A DNA stretch of 8,322 nucleotides from an uncultured Woeseiaceae bacterium (GTDB taxonomy: Bacteria > Pseudomonadota > Gammaproteobacteria > Woeseiales > Woeseiaceae). Shown here in pieces: positions 1-6,927 of the stretch; the stretch's first letter is position 1, and every line of letters begins with the position of its first letter. The translations under genes and the position numbers were made by a program. The notes under the pieces were generated by a model that made no database searches, had not been told where the DNA came from, and saw nothing but the letters and a program-made list of their open reading frames with translations. The stretch spans positions 1 through 8,322 of the forward strand of contig CAMYMP010000720.1 of assembly GCA_947259435.1 (NCBI GenBank), given 5' to 3'.

Positions 1-142
1 GCTGCTGCTCGCCTGGCGAGGCGGAGAAACATAAAGAACGCCGTCCACCTGGTGTCGAGTGAACGTTCCTGAGTTTGACTGAAAGGCATGCTCATGGGGC
101 TATGTGGCCGACGAATGAACCTCTTCAGGCGGCAAGCGCCTC

Positions 143-679
143 TTATTCGATGCGACGCACCTGACTCGCCCGGTTGCCGCGCCCGACCAAGCGATACCCG
201 CCAACTCTACCTTTCTTGATTACAATCGTGTCGCCGACTTTGACGCGAAGTCCGTATTCTGCATTTTTCTCAGTCCAGGTCTGGCCGTTGTCGAGGGTGA
301 CGACCAATTCGCCACGGGGCCGTTTCGACACTCTTACAACTGTGGCGCTTATTTCGCGCAACTCGACTTCCTCTTCCCCTGCGCGCTTCGAACGAGCAAG
401 CTCCGGCGTCATGCCGAAATCGTCCGTCAACTCACTTTCTGCGACGGGAGGAGGTGCTGTTTCAGCGATGACGGCGGGGGCAGGCTCCGCCTCGACGCTG
501 ATTTTTTCGCTCGTCTCAGGCAGCGTGCCGGCCTCACGGTCAAAGCAGGCTAGCCGCCGTGTGTCATCGGCTTCTCCGGCACACACGCGAATACGCTCTT
601 CGAGCGAGCCATCGTCTGCCAAAGCGGCCTGATACATGAGCCCAAGGCCTGCTATAGCGGCAAGCACTTTGCGCGTCAT
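143..679 (-). CDS. Exported protein of unknown function with VCAG/RLACFD cysteine motif
   Basis: A 178-residue protein with a clear Sec signal peptide: basic MTRK, a hydrophobic stretch, and an AlaLeuAla cleavage site near residue 21, so the mature protein is probably periplasmic. After it comes a short segment with two cysteines (C33 and C45) in the pattern RVCAG...RRLACFD, which could form a disulfide. Residues about 52-105 are a Pro/Ala/Glu-rich, low-complexity linker. Residues about 108-178 look like a small beta-barrel domain (VVTLDNGQTW, LRVKVGDTIVIKKG, YRLVGRG). The ATG at 679 has a GAGG ribosome site 7 bases upstream on the minus strand. The RLACFD segment recalls proteins of the VasI/TagO (type VI secretion accessory) type, but no type VI gene is nearby, so that role is not supported. 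I do not recognise a specific function. It appears monocistronic within the window. Confidence 0.85.
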   Translation of the reverse strand: MTRKVLAAIAGLGLMYQAALADDGSLEERIRVCAGEADDTRRLACFDREAGTLPETSEKISVEAEPAPAVIAETAPPPVAESELTDDFGMTPELARSKRAGEEEVELREISATVVRVSKRPRGELVVTLDNGQTWTEKNAEYGLRVKVGDTIVIKKGRVGGYRLVGRGNRASQVRRIE

Positions 680-1170
680 CGAAATACCTCTGAAACTGCT
701 TGGAGACCGATTCTATCGTCGGTGCGGGAGAAACGAAACGAGCGAGCAGTTCGAAAATTCGCCCGCATCGTTACTCCCGACATGGTCATTGTCAACGTTT
801 TTTGGCTTGCCATTCAGCGACCTGATTCGATGACTTCGTGGACTTTGTATTATGGAAAATCGCGAGTTCGTTCCTGCGGCTTGTACAGATTGATTTGTAC
901 CCGCATAGGCGCTAGGGTTCCAGTCCCGAAGAAAAATATCAGAAATTGACCGGAGACGCTCTTGGCGACGCATCAATTGGCCCCGGGGGAGCTTTAGTCG
1001 AACACAAAAATATCCGGTAACGACGGCTCGATAATCGATTCTTACGAGCAACCGAAGAGTAGACCACGCTGAATCTTGTCTACGATCCTTGCTCCGAAAG
1101 CGGATGTTCATCGCACGCCTGACACCTGCTTGTTGTCATCGGAAAGGTCATTCACAGGAGTACAACAACA
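680..1170. other. 491-bp non-coding region between divergent genes
   Basis: This gap separates the start of the minus-strand exported protein from the start of the protease, so it should carry both promoters. Open frames here (for example minus 713-1111) have no recognisable protein features, are rich in Arg and Ser, and lack a convincing ribosome site. A perfect -35 box for the leftward gene is present at 790-795. The hexamer TTGTAC occurs twice, at 881-886 and 895-900. No strong promoter for the protease and no structured RNA could be recognised. The length is large for a simple promoter region, so an unrecognised regulatory RNA or operator cannot be excluded. Confidence 0.6.
767..795 (-). 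promoter_or_regulatory. Candidate sigma-70 promoter for the leftward exported-protein gene
   Basis: Read on the minus strand, TTGACA (790-795) is a perfect -35 hexamer. At a 17-bp spacer it is followed by AACGAT (767-772), which matches only 3 of 6 bases of TATAAT. It would give a leader of roughly 80 nt before the ATG at 679. The -35 is good but the -10 is weak, so this is a candidate only. Confidence 0.35.
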
Positions 1171-4100
1171 ATGAAACGTTCTTTATTATTTTCAGCATTT
1201 GTCTTTTGCCTGACGTTTGCCGTCACAGGCTCGGCCCAGGTCGAATTGGCCGTAAATGCCGACGCTAGCGCTGCAAAGGCGCAAAAAGTTCAGAGCTATA
1301 TCGTCCAGTTGGCCGGGGATCCAATCGTTGCCTACGAAGGCGATATCCGAGGCTATAAGGCCACGGCAAAAAGGTCAATCCCAACAGCAAGCACTTCAAG
1401 AAATATGCCGGGCACCTGAATGCCCGGCACGACGAGGTCCTGAGTGCCGTTGGCGGTGGACGAAAGATCTACGACTACAACGTTGCTTTCAATGGTTTTG
1501 CTGCAGAGTTGACCCTCGATCAGATCGAAGTACTCAAGGCGCGCGATGACGTGATTGGGGTCTGGGAAGACGAACTGATGCAGCTGACCACTAACACGTC
1601 ACCGGATTATCTCGAGTTAACGGGTGGTGGCGACCCATGGTCAAAGGGCTACGTTGGTGAAGACGTCATCATAGGTGTCCTGGACAGCGGTATTCAGCCG
1701 GACCATCCATCTCTGGCAGACGTGCCGACGCCCAAGAAAGGCAACAAGGGTCCGAAAATTCCGTTTGGCGCTCCGCCCACCGGGTGGACCGGCACGGGTT
1801 GCGAATTCGGCAATACGGCGTTCAATCCGCTGGATGCCCCGTTTACCTGCAACAACAAATTGCTCAAAGCCGAATCTTTCGGGGACACGTTCAAAACATT
1901 TCGCACGCTGGCTACTGGCGAGTTCGACTCCGCGCGCGACAGCGATGGACACGGTACGCATACGGCGACAACCGCTGGCGGAAATAACGGCGTCCCGGCC
2001 GATATTGACGGAGTACCAATGGGAACCGTAAGCGGCATGGCGCCACGCGCACGCATTGCGATCTATAAAGTGTGTTGGGACTCGGAGCCGATCACAAACA
2101 GCGGTTGCTTTTCGTCGGACTCCATGGCGGGCATCGATCAGGCGGTCGCCGATGGCGTTGATGTGATCAACTTCTCCGTTGGCGGGGCCTCCACCAACTT
2201 CAACGGCCCCGACGATGTCGCATTCTTGTTTGCGGCACAGGCCGGTGTTTGGGTGGCCACCTCCCAAGGCAATGGCGGTCCCGGGGCCCAGACGACGGGC
2301 ACGCCCGCAGGCGTGCCGTGGATCACGGCCGTAGGCGCTGCACAGGACGACCAGGTGTTCGGCACCGGCCTCCTGGTGACGGCGCCAGTGTCAGTTGCTG
2401 ATACGTATGAAGCCCTGGAAGGTGTCGGTGGCGTTTCGCTATCGGATACCGGCGATATCAGTGCTTCGGTCGTTCCGTCCGAACCGGCCAACGGTTGCGC
2501 ACCGTTGACCAATGGCGCGGCTATCAGTGGCAACATTGCGCTGGCAATCCGTGGTGGGTGTACCTTCAGCACAAAGTACAACAATGCGGCGGCTGCCGGG
2601 GCGACCGCGATCGTCGTGTATAACGACGGCACGACGCCTGCGCGGGTAGACCCGATTACGATGTCGGCGCCCGGTACGACGATTCCGGGCATCATGATCG
2701 GCTTCTTCGACGGTGATCTTCTGAGCAATACGGCTGGAGTCACGGGTACCGTTGGTCCGAGCATTGTTATCCCGCGCGACAACCGGATTGCCGGTTTCTC
2801 ATCACGCGGTCCTAACGGCGGCGCACCGGACATCATCAAGCCGGACGTTGCGGCTCCGGGTGTGCAGATTCTTGCCGGCGAAACGCTGTTTCCGAATGTT
2901 GTGAGGAATGGTGGTCAGTTCTTCCAGAGCATCAGCGGCACCTCCATGTCGAGTCCACACGTCGCGGGAACGTTTGCGCTGCTAAAAGAGGCGTATCCAG
3001 ACTGGAGCGCGGCGATGGCACGGTCAGCGTTAATGACCACGGCACGCCAGGATCTCAAGAAGACCTTTGGTGAGGAGGCGGCCGACCCGTTCGATATCGG
3101 CGCAGGCCACATCGTGCCGGGTGACGCATTCGATCCGGGTCTGGCATACGACGCAGATATCTTCGACTACGTGAGGTTCACCTGTGGTGCGGATACTCAA
3201 CCGCAGATCTTTACCGCGGGTACCTGTGCATTCTTCGGTTCCATCGATTCGAGCGATCTGAACCTGCCGTCGATCGGTATTGCGGAACTCGTCTATACCC
3301 AGACGATCACGCGTACCGTGACCAGCGTTGCCAATAACAACGGCAAAAAGAGCTATACAGTCTCGGTGGACGCGCCTCCGGGCGTGGACGTGTCAGTTTC
3401 GCCGTCGACGTTCAAGCTGAGACGCGGTGAATCTGCGACGTACGAGGTCACCTTCACGACGAATAGCTCGGCGGTCATCGGTGAATGGTCGTTTGGTTCT
3501 TTGACCTGGACGCACGGTGGCGAGTATTCGGTGCGTAGCCCGATTGCGGTCCGACCTACAGCACTGGCGGCGCCCGACGAAGTCGCCGTCGAGGATGCCC
3601 CGAGTGTGGGTTCAGTCGGCTACGACGTTGATATTGGCTTCGAAGGCAACTTCGCAGCTGCCGCGCGCGGGCTCGAGGCTGCCGAGGTACAGCCGGATAG
3701 CGTCGCCACCGGCGACGCAACGCTGCACTTCGTGTTCGTCCCGCCGGGCACTCGTTTGGCGCGATTCTCGTTGTTCGACGAGAGCGTTGGAGACGGCACG
3801 GGCTCCGACGACCTGGATCTCCAGGTCCAGGGCCCGGATTCGGCAGGCTTCCCGTTCGTGGCCTTCAGTGGGTCTCCCACGTCAGAGGAACAGATCGACC
3901 TTGTCGATCCGGATCCGGGCTTTTACGCCGTATTCGTTATCCACTTCTCGTCCGTGAATCCGGTGACGCCTTACGAGCTCAACTTCTGGGATGTCGGGCC
4001 GAACCTTGGCAATATGAATGTCACGGCGCCTACCAACGTTTCTCCCGGGACGACTGAATCGGTCACAGTTGACTGGAACGGTCTGGGACCTGCCACGAAG

Positions 4101-4175
4101 TATCGTGGGATTGTCGAGTACAGCAACGATGATGGTGATCTAGGCTTTACGATAATTAGCGTAGATACGCTGTAA
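1171..4175 (+). CDS. Secreted S8 (subtilisin-like) serine peptidase, frameshifted in its prodomain
   Basis: If the single frameshift is restored, this encodes a preproprotease of about 1001 residues. Residues 1-22 are a signal peptide (MKRSLLF..., cleavage after GSA). Residues about 42-130 are an I9-type inhibitor prodomain (SYIVQLAGDPIVAYEGD...). The catalytic domain carries all active-site residues: Asp in VLDSG (codon 1683), His in DGHGTH (1950), oxyanion Asn in QGNGGPG (2271), and Ser in GTSMSSPH (2943). A PA domain is inserted between Asn and Ser (about 2391-2753), as in the cucumisin/pyrolysin-like branch. An Fn3-like domain (about 3294-3563) and a PPC-like beta domain with DDLDLQV (about 3717-3992) follow. 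There is no GlyGly-CTERM or other anchor, so release outside the cell is likely. The start ATG has AGGAG at 1156-1160. The frame changes near 1365-1373; the downstream frame, open from 1359 to 4175, has no good start of its own (a TTG at 1509 would lack signal and prodomain). It is either a sequencing error or a recently broken gene. Confidence 0.88.
1359..1376 (+). other. Frameshift site within the protease prodomain
   Basis: The signal peptide frame reads YKATAK and then leaves homology, ending at a TGA at 1417-1419. The frame one base back reads GKKVNPNSKHFKKYAGHL, the expected continuation of this type of prodomain, and stays open to 4175. The switch falls at or beside the run of five A at 1368-1372. 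Adding one G before the GC at 1366-1367 would give KATGKKVNPNS. A -1 slip on AAA would give KATAKKVNPNS, the same length. The site is not a classical A-AAA-AAG slippery heptamer, because AGG follows, so a one-base deletion or read error is the simpler explanation. Confidence 0.85.
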
Positions 4176-4199
4176 GACGATATCTGTTCGTAAATCGAC

Positions 4200-4234
4200 A
4201 ACCGCCTGCAGCCTTGCGCTGCAGGCGGTTTTTT
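4200..4234 (+). terminator. Strong intrinsic terminator after the protease gene
   Basis: A perfect 13-bp stem pairs 4200-4212 with 4218-4230 (arm GCTGCAGGCGGTT on the 3' side) around a 5-base loop, CTTGC. The uninterrupted T run is 4229-4234. It begins 24 bases after the protease stop codon. The T run lies on the plus-strand side, so it mainly serves the protease. The same stem may also slow transcription arriving from the convergent gene at 4259. Confidence 0.93.
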
Positions 4235-4258
4235 CTTAAGGAAGGATGCCCCGAGAAC

Positions 4259-4969
4259 TTATTCCGTCTCGATCGGCGGGCACGGCAGTACCCGGTGCTG
4301 ATCCGCATGATAGGTATACTGGCGGCCGCCATATTCCATGGTCAGGACGTATCCTGGCGTGACCACTGACGCATAGTTCTTGCCCTTTTCGGGGCAGCCG
4401 AGGCTGGCGTCCGGCCATTCGAATTTGCGGATATTTTTCATAGTGATCTGATTCGTTTCTGCACTCAGGCGCCGCGCAAGGTCGGCCCTGGCGAGAGTGA
4501 TCAGGCGCTCCTGAGGCAACTTCAGCAGCGGTACGAGCGGCTGCTTGTCCGTAGCCTGAGCCGCAGTCTCGCACACAAACGCGCTCTGTCCGGCCATATG
4601 CACCCGGTAGATTCGGTCACCGTGCTTTAGCACCGCGTAGTGGCCCGGCGTGATGACCTGCATATAATTCATGCCCGGTTGCGGACAGCCGAGACTCGAA
4701 TCCGGCCAGTCGACGGCGGTAAGGCGCAGCATTTCGACAGCACCTTCAGGAACAGACAGGTGCTGAGTCAGCGTCTGGACGGCTAACGCTGCGAGTGCGC
4801 CTGTGGCTGGTCCTGACTGGGTTTCTATATCGGACATAGTCGTATCACTCGAATCAGTTTTGCCGGCGGTCTCGCCAACGGGCGTCGCCGTAGCGGCACA
4901 GGCCGCATTGATCAACAGGCTACCAGCTATCAGGCCATTCATAAGTCTCTTGTGCATCCGTGTTTCCAT
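4259..4969 (-). CDS. Putative lipoprotein with two tandem WPD-SLGCP domains
   Basis: From the chosen ATG at 4969 (METRMHKR) this is a 236-residue exported protein. A basic start and a hydrophobic stretch end at LINAAC, a plausible but imperfect lipobox (Asn at -3), suggesting a lipid-anchored envelope protein. The frame extends to a GTG at 5029, but that would put the signal peptide about 25 residues inside; an ATG at 4957 (MHKR) is equally possible. No start has a strong ribosome site. The mature part has a Ser/Thr/Gly-rich linker followed by two copies of one unit (bases 4571-4771 and 4280-4480). Each has an amphipathic helix, then WPDxSLGCPxxGxNYxxVxTPG, then GxRxYxxH and a final Cys. The WPD-SLGCP motif is known to me from uncharacterised bacterial secreted proteins; the function is unknown. 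It converges on the protease gene. Confidence 0.82.
   Translation of the reverse strand: METRMHKRLMNGLIAGSLLINAACAATATPVGETAGKTDSSDTTMSDIETQSGPATGALAALAVQTLTQHLSVPEGAVEMLRLTAVDWPDSSLGCPQPGMNYMQVITPGHYAVLKHGDRIYRVHMAGQSAFVCETAAQATDKQPLVPLLKLPQERLITLARADLARRLSAETNQITMKNIRKFEWPDASLGCPEKGKNYASVVTPGYVLTMEYGGRQYTYHADQHRVLPCPPIETE
4280..4480 (-). repeat. Repeat unit 2 of the duplicated lipoprotein domain
   Basis: This encodes the second 67-residue copy, starting LARRLSA and ending at LPC. It keeps both cysteines at positions equivalent to those in unit 1, which suggests one disulfide per domain. It diverges most between the helix and the WPD motif and in the last ten residues. Only six residues follow it before the stop. 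Confidence 0.85.
4571..4771 (-). repeat. Repeat unit 1 of the duplicated lipoprotein domain
   Basis: This encodes 67 residues starting LTQHLSV and ending at FVC. It aligns without gaps to the second unit at a fixed offset of 97 codons. By my count 24 of the 67 positions are identical, including WPD, SLGCP, NY, TPG and both cysteines. It is an ancient protein-level duplication, not a DNA repeat. Confidence 0.85.
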
Positions 4970-5111
4970 AGTCACTAAAGTAGTTGGTGGATATTGGTAT
5001 TTGACCAGCGAGGGATGGGAGCAGTTCACAGCAGATGAAGCTGCAGTCTAAATTAATGTTCGCCGAGCAATCGAGATATTTTCTCCTTGACCCTGGCAGT
5101 TTTGCTTCTAT

Positions 5112-5120
5112 TGTTATCTT
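5112..5120 (+). promoter_or_regulatory. Candidate extended -10 promoter for the GST-gpsA unit
   Basis: TGTTATCTT fits the extended -10 form TGn-TATnnT, 29 bases before the ATG at 5150. A TTGACC box lies at 5087-5092 but is 22 bp from this -10, too far for standard spacing. The assignment is therefore weak. Confidence 0.28.
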
Positions 5121-5149
5121 ATGGGCGCTCAATGCGGAGGAGGGCAACG

Positions 5150-5794
5150 ATGAAATTTTACTACCACCCGATTTCCAGCTACTGCCAGAAGGTTCTCGTC
5201 GCCATGTACGAGAAGGGCATCGATTTCGAGCCGCACATCGTCTCGCTCATGGATCCCGAGGCACGCGCGGAGTACCGTGAGGTGTATCCGATGGGCAAAG
5301 TCCCCGTGCTGATCGTCGATGAGGATCACCTGATTCCCGAGTCAACCACGATCATCGAATACCTGGACGGAATTGCAGAACCGAAACTCGTTTTCGGCGA
5401 TGCGGAGCAGCGTCGTAAGATTCGCTTCAAAGACCGGATGTTCGATCTGTACCTGAATGACTCGGTCAGCACGTTGCTGTTCCAGTCGATGAAACCGGAG
5501 TCTGCGCGTGACCAGGAACGCATCGATACGTCGAAATTCCGCATCAATACCATGTACGGATTCATGGAACAGGAGCTCGGCGAACAACCGTACGCGAACG
5601 GTGATGAATTCAGTATGTCGGACTGCGCCGCGACACCTGCACTGTTTTATGCGCAGCGGGCTGCACCGTTTAATGACTATGAGAACATCAGCGCTTACTG
5701 GGATCGCCTGGCCTCGCGCCCGTCGATACGGCGCGTCCTTGGCGAAGCCGAGCCGCACGTCAAAGCATTCATGAATGAGGACGCTGCGGCGTAG
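5150..5794 (+). CDS. Glutathione S-transferase family protein
   Basis: A 214-residue cytosolic protein with the two-domain GST fold. The N-terminal thioredoxin-like half (about 1-75) opens MKFYYHPISSYCQKV. The SSYC segment sits where GSTs place their catalytic Ser or Cys. The glutathione-binding features follow: YPMGKVPVL with the expected cis-proline (P52), and the E64-S65 pair in LIPESTTIIEYLDG. The helical C-terminal half (about 85-205) has the folding signature FSMSDCAATPAL around D158. The ATG at 5150 is preceded by GGAGGAGGG starting at 5136. An upstream TTG at 5087 in the same frame is rejected because it would add 21 residues before the usual GST start. The gene ends 11 bases before gpsA, so the two are probably co-transcribed. 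Substrate cannot be told from sequence; it may conjugate glutathione to electrophiles or act as a reductase or regulator of the SspA kind. Confidence 0.92.
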   Translation: MKFYYHPISSYCQKVLVAMYEKGIDFEPHIVSLMDPEARAEYREVYPMGKVPVLIVDEDHLIPESTTIIEYLDGIAEPKLVFGDAEQRRKIRFKDRMFDLYLNDSVSTLLFQSMKPESARDQERIDTSKFRINTMYGFMEQELGEQPYANGDEFSMSDCAATPALFYAQRAAPFNDYENISAYWDRLASRPSIRRVLGEAEPHVKAFMNEDAAA

Positions 5795-5805
5795 GGAGCA
5801 AATCT

Positions 5806-6807
5806 GTGAATCTTAAAATCGGACTGTTGGGGGGCGGATCCTGGGGCACGACCGTGGGTGCTTTGATCACGCGAAATACTTCCGTGATGCTTTGGGCGCG
5901 TAATTCGGCCACTGTCGAGGAGATCAACAAGCAGCACACGAACGAGAAATACCTGCCTGATGCGAAGCTTCCTCAGAGCCTCGTTGCAACAGCCGACATC
6001 GAACAGGCGGTCGCCGGGGCCGACGTCATCGTGATGGGCATTCCATCGCACCAGTTCCGTAACGTATTGGAACAGATCAAGGGGTGTATTCGCCCCTGGG
6101 TTCCGGTGGTCAGCCTGTCCAAGGGGCTGGAGCCCGATTCTCACATGCGCATGACTGAAGTTGTCGAGGACGTGCTGCCAGGGCATCCCGCCGGCGTTTT
6201 GACCGGGCCCAATCTGGCCCGCGAAATCATGGCCGGCTACGCGGCGGCAAGTGTGATTGCAATGGCCGACGAGACAATCGTCAAGGAGCTGCAGAAGGTA
6301 TTCCACAGCGGGCTGTTTCGCGTCTATACCAATCATGACGTGATTGGCTGCGAGCTGGGCGGCGTCCTGAAAAACATCATCGCGATCGCGGCCGGTATGG
6401 GGGACGGTCAGGGCGCCGGCGAGAACACCCGGTCAGGCGTCATCACACGGGGGCTCGCGGAAATCACTCGGCTTGGCGTTGCAATGGGAGGAGAGCCGCA
6501 GACATTTGCAGGTTTGACTGGCATGGGCGACCTCGTCGCGACCTGCACGAGCGCCCAGAGCCGAAATCGCACCGTGGGCTTCGAGTTGGGCAAAGGCAAG
6601 TCGATAAAAGAGATTATCGACGGGATGTATATGGTTGCTGAAGGGGTCAAGAGCGCGCCGACTGTGATGGCGCTTGCCGACGAGTACGGGGTGGCGATGC
6701 CGATTGCTGCCGAGGTCTATGATGTTGTTCAGGGTAAGTGCGACGCCCGGAGAGCTTTTCGCGGCCTGTTGAGGAGTTCGGCGGGCGCCGAGTCGGAGCC
6801 TGGTTGA
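5806..6807 (+). CDS. gpsA: NAD(P)-dependent glycerol-3-phosphate dehydrogenase
   Basis: This cytosolic enzyme reduces dihydroxyacetone phosphate to sn-glycerol 3-phosphate, the backbone for phospholipid synthesis. At 333 residues it has normal GpsA length. The Rossmann domain begins IGLLGGGSWGTTVG (dinucleotide-binding glycines at 9-14). SLSKGLE (K106), GPNLAREI (134-141) and GCELGGVLKNIIAIAAG (catalytic-type K189) follow. The C-terminal domain has GLTGMGDLVATC (D242) and SRNRTVGFELGKG, typical for substrate and phosphate contacts. The start is a GTG with GGGAG at 5794-5798, which overlaps the stop codon of the upstream GST gene. The 11-bp gap suggests one transcript and possibly coupled translation. 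No terminator is visible after the stop. All key motifs are intact. Confidence 0.96.
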   Translation: MNLKIGLLGGGSWGTTVGALITRNTSVMLWARNSATVEEINKQHTNEKYLPDAKLPQSLVATADIEQAVAGADVIVMGIPSHQFRNVLEQIKGCIRPWVPVVSLSKGLEPDSHMRMTEVVEDVLPGHPAGVLTGPNLAREIMAGYAAASVIAMADETIVKELQKVFHSGLFRVYTNHDVIGCELGGVLKNIIAIAAGMGDGQGAGENTRSGVITRGLAEITRLGVAMGGEPQTFAGLTGMGDLVATCTSAQSRNRTVGFELGKGKSIKEIIDGMYMVAEGVKSAPTVMALADEYGVAMPIAAEVYDVVQGKCDARRAFRGLLRSSAGAESEPG

Positions 6808-6838
6808 ATGTCCGAATTTCGCAGGCAACAATAAGAGT

Positions 6839-6866
6839 TTAAGAACCTTCATATATTTGCTATGAT
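6839..6866 (+). promoter_or_regulatory. Candidate promoter P1 upstream of sodB
   Basis: TGC-TATGAT (6858-6866) is an extended -10 with 5 of 6 bases of the TATAAT hexamer. A weak -35, TTAAGA, lies at 6839-6844 with a 16-bp spacer. The -10 overlaps the first operator-like palindrome, which begins at 6864. Confidence 0.45.
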
Positions 6867-6882
6867 CGCAATCATTGCGATC
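6864..6882. promoter_or_regulatory. Operator-like 19-bp palindrome, site 1
   Basis: A perfect inverted repeat: GATCGCAAT, a central C, then ATTGCGATC. Its inner 15 bp (TCGCAATCATTGCGA, 6866-6880) recur 17 bp further on. Its 9-1-9 shape and AAT-n-ATT core recall Fur-family boxes, but the outer bases do not match the canonical Fur box. A bound protein would cover the P1 -10 and the P2 -35. Confidence 0.6.
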
Positions 6883-6903
6883 TCGCAACCATTGTGATAT
6901 AGT
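6875..6903 (+). promoter_or_regulatory. Candidate promoter P2 upstream of sodB
   Basis: TTGCGA (6875-6880, 4 of 6 matches) and TATAGT (6898-6903, 5 of 6) are separated by exactly 17 bp. TG at 6895-6896 gives an extended -10. Initiation near 6910 would make a very short leader, with the ribosome site AAGGAGGT at 6915-6922. Both operator-like sites overlap this promoter. Confidence 0.5.
6883..6897. promoter_or_regulatory. Operator-like site 2, tandem copy
   Basis: TCGCAACCATTGTGA matches the inner 15 bp of site 1 at 13 positions and lies 2 bp after it. It is an imperfect palindrome. The 17-bp period places two copies on the DNA in a regular array, which suggests two dimers binding side by side. 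It falls in the spacer of candidate promoter P2. Confidence 0.5.
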
Positions 6904-6927
6904 TATTGCTACACAAGGAGGTTAGCA

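Noticed and set aside
1..142. End of an upstream gene or a terminator at the left edge
   Set aside because: The plus-strand frames stop early (for example at 32-34 and 70-72) with too little sequence to judge, and the small hairpin AGGCG/CGCCT at 127-141 has no T run.
143..679. Type VI secretion locus
   Set aside because: Only a short RLACFD resemblance exists; no structural type VI genes are present.
713..1111. Minus-strand open frame of 132 codons in the non-coding interval
   Set aside because: Its product is Arg/Ser-rich with no domain, signal or ribosome site, and it overlaps the probable promoter of the 143-679 gene.
1641..2839. Long minus-strand open frames (1641-2267, 2138-2839) opposite the protease
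   Set aside because: They are antisense to well-conserved catalytic and PA domains and arise from the codon bias of the plus strand.
4970..5029. GTG start at 5029 for the lipoprotein
   Set aside because: It would bury the signal peptide behind about 25 mostly polar residues; starts at 4969 or 4957 restore a normal export signal.
5087..5149. TTG start extending the GST protein by 21 residues
   Set aside because: The extension lies before the conserved GST N-terminus, while the ATG at 5150 has a strong GGAGGAGGG ribosome site.
5695..6336. Minus-strand 213-codon open frame opposite the GST end and gpsA
   Set aside because: It is antisense to clear gpsA motifs and its product has no recognisable features.
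6864..6882. Canonical Fur box upstream of sodB
   Set aside because: Only the outer GAT/ATC and the AAT-n-ATT core agree with the Fur consensus; the intervening bases differ, so it is reported only as an unassigned operator-like palindrome.
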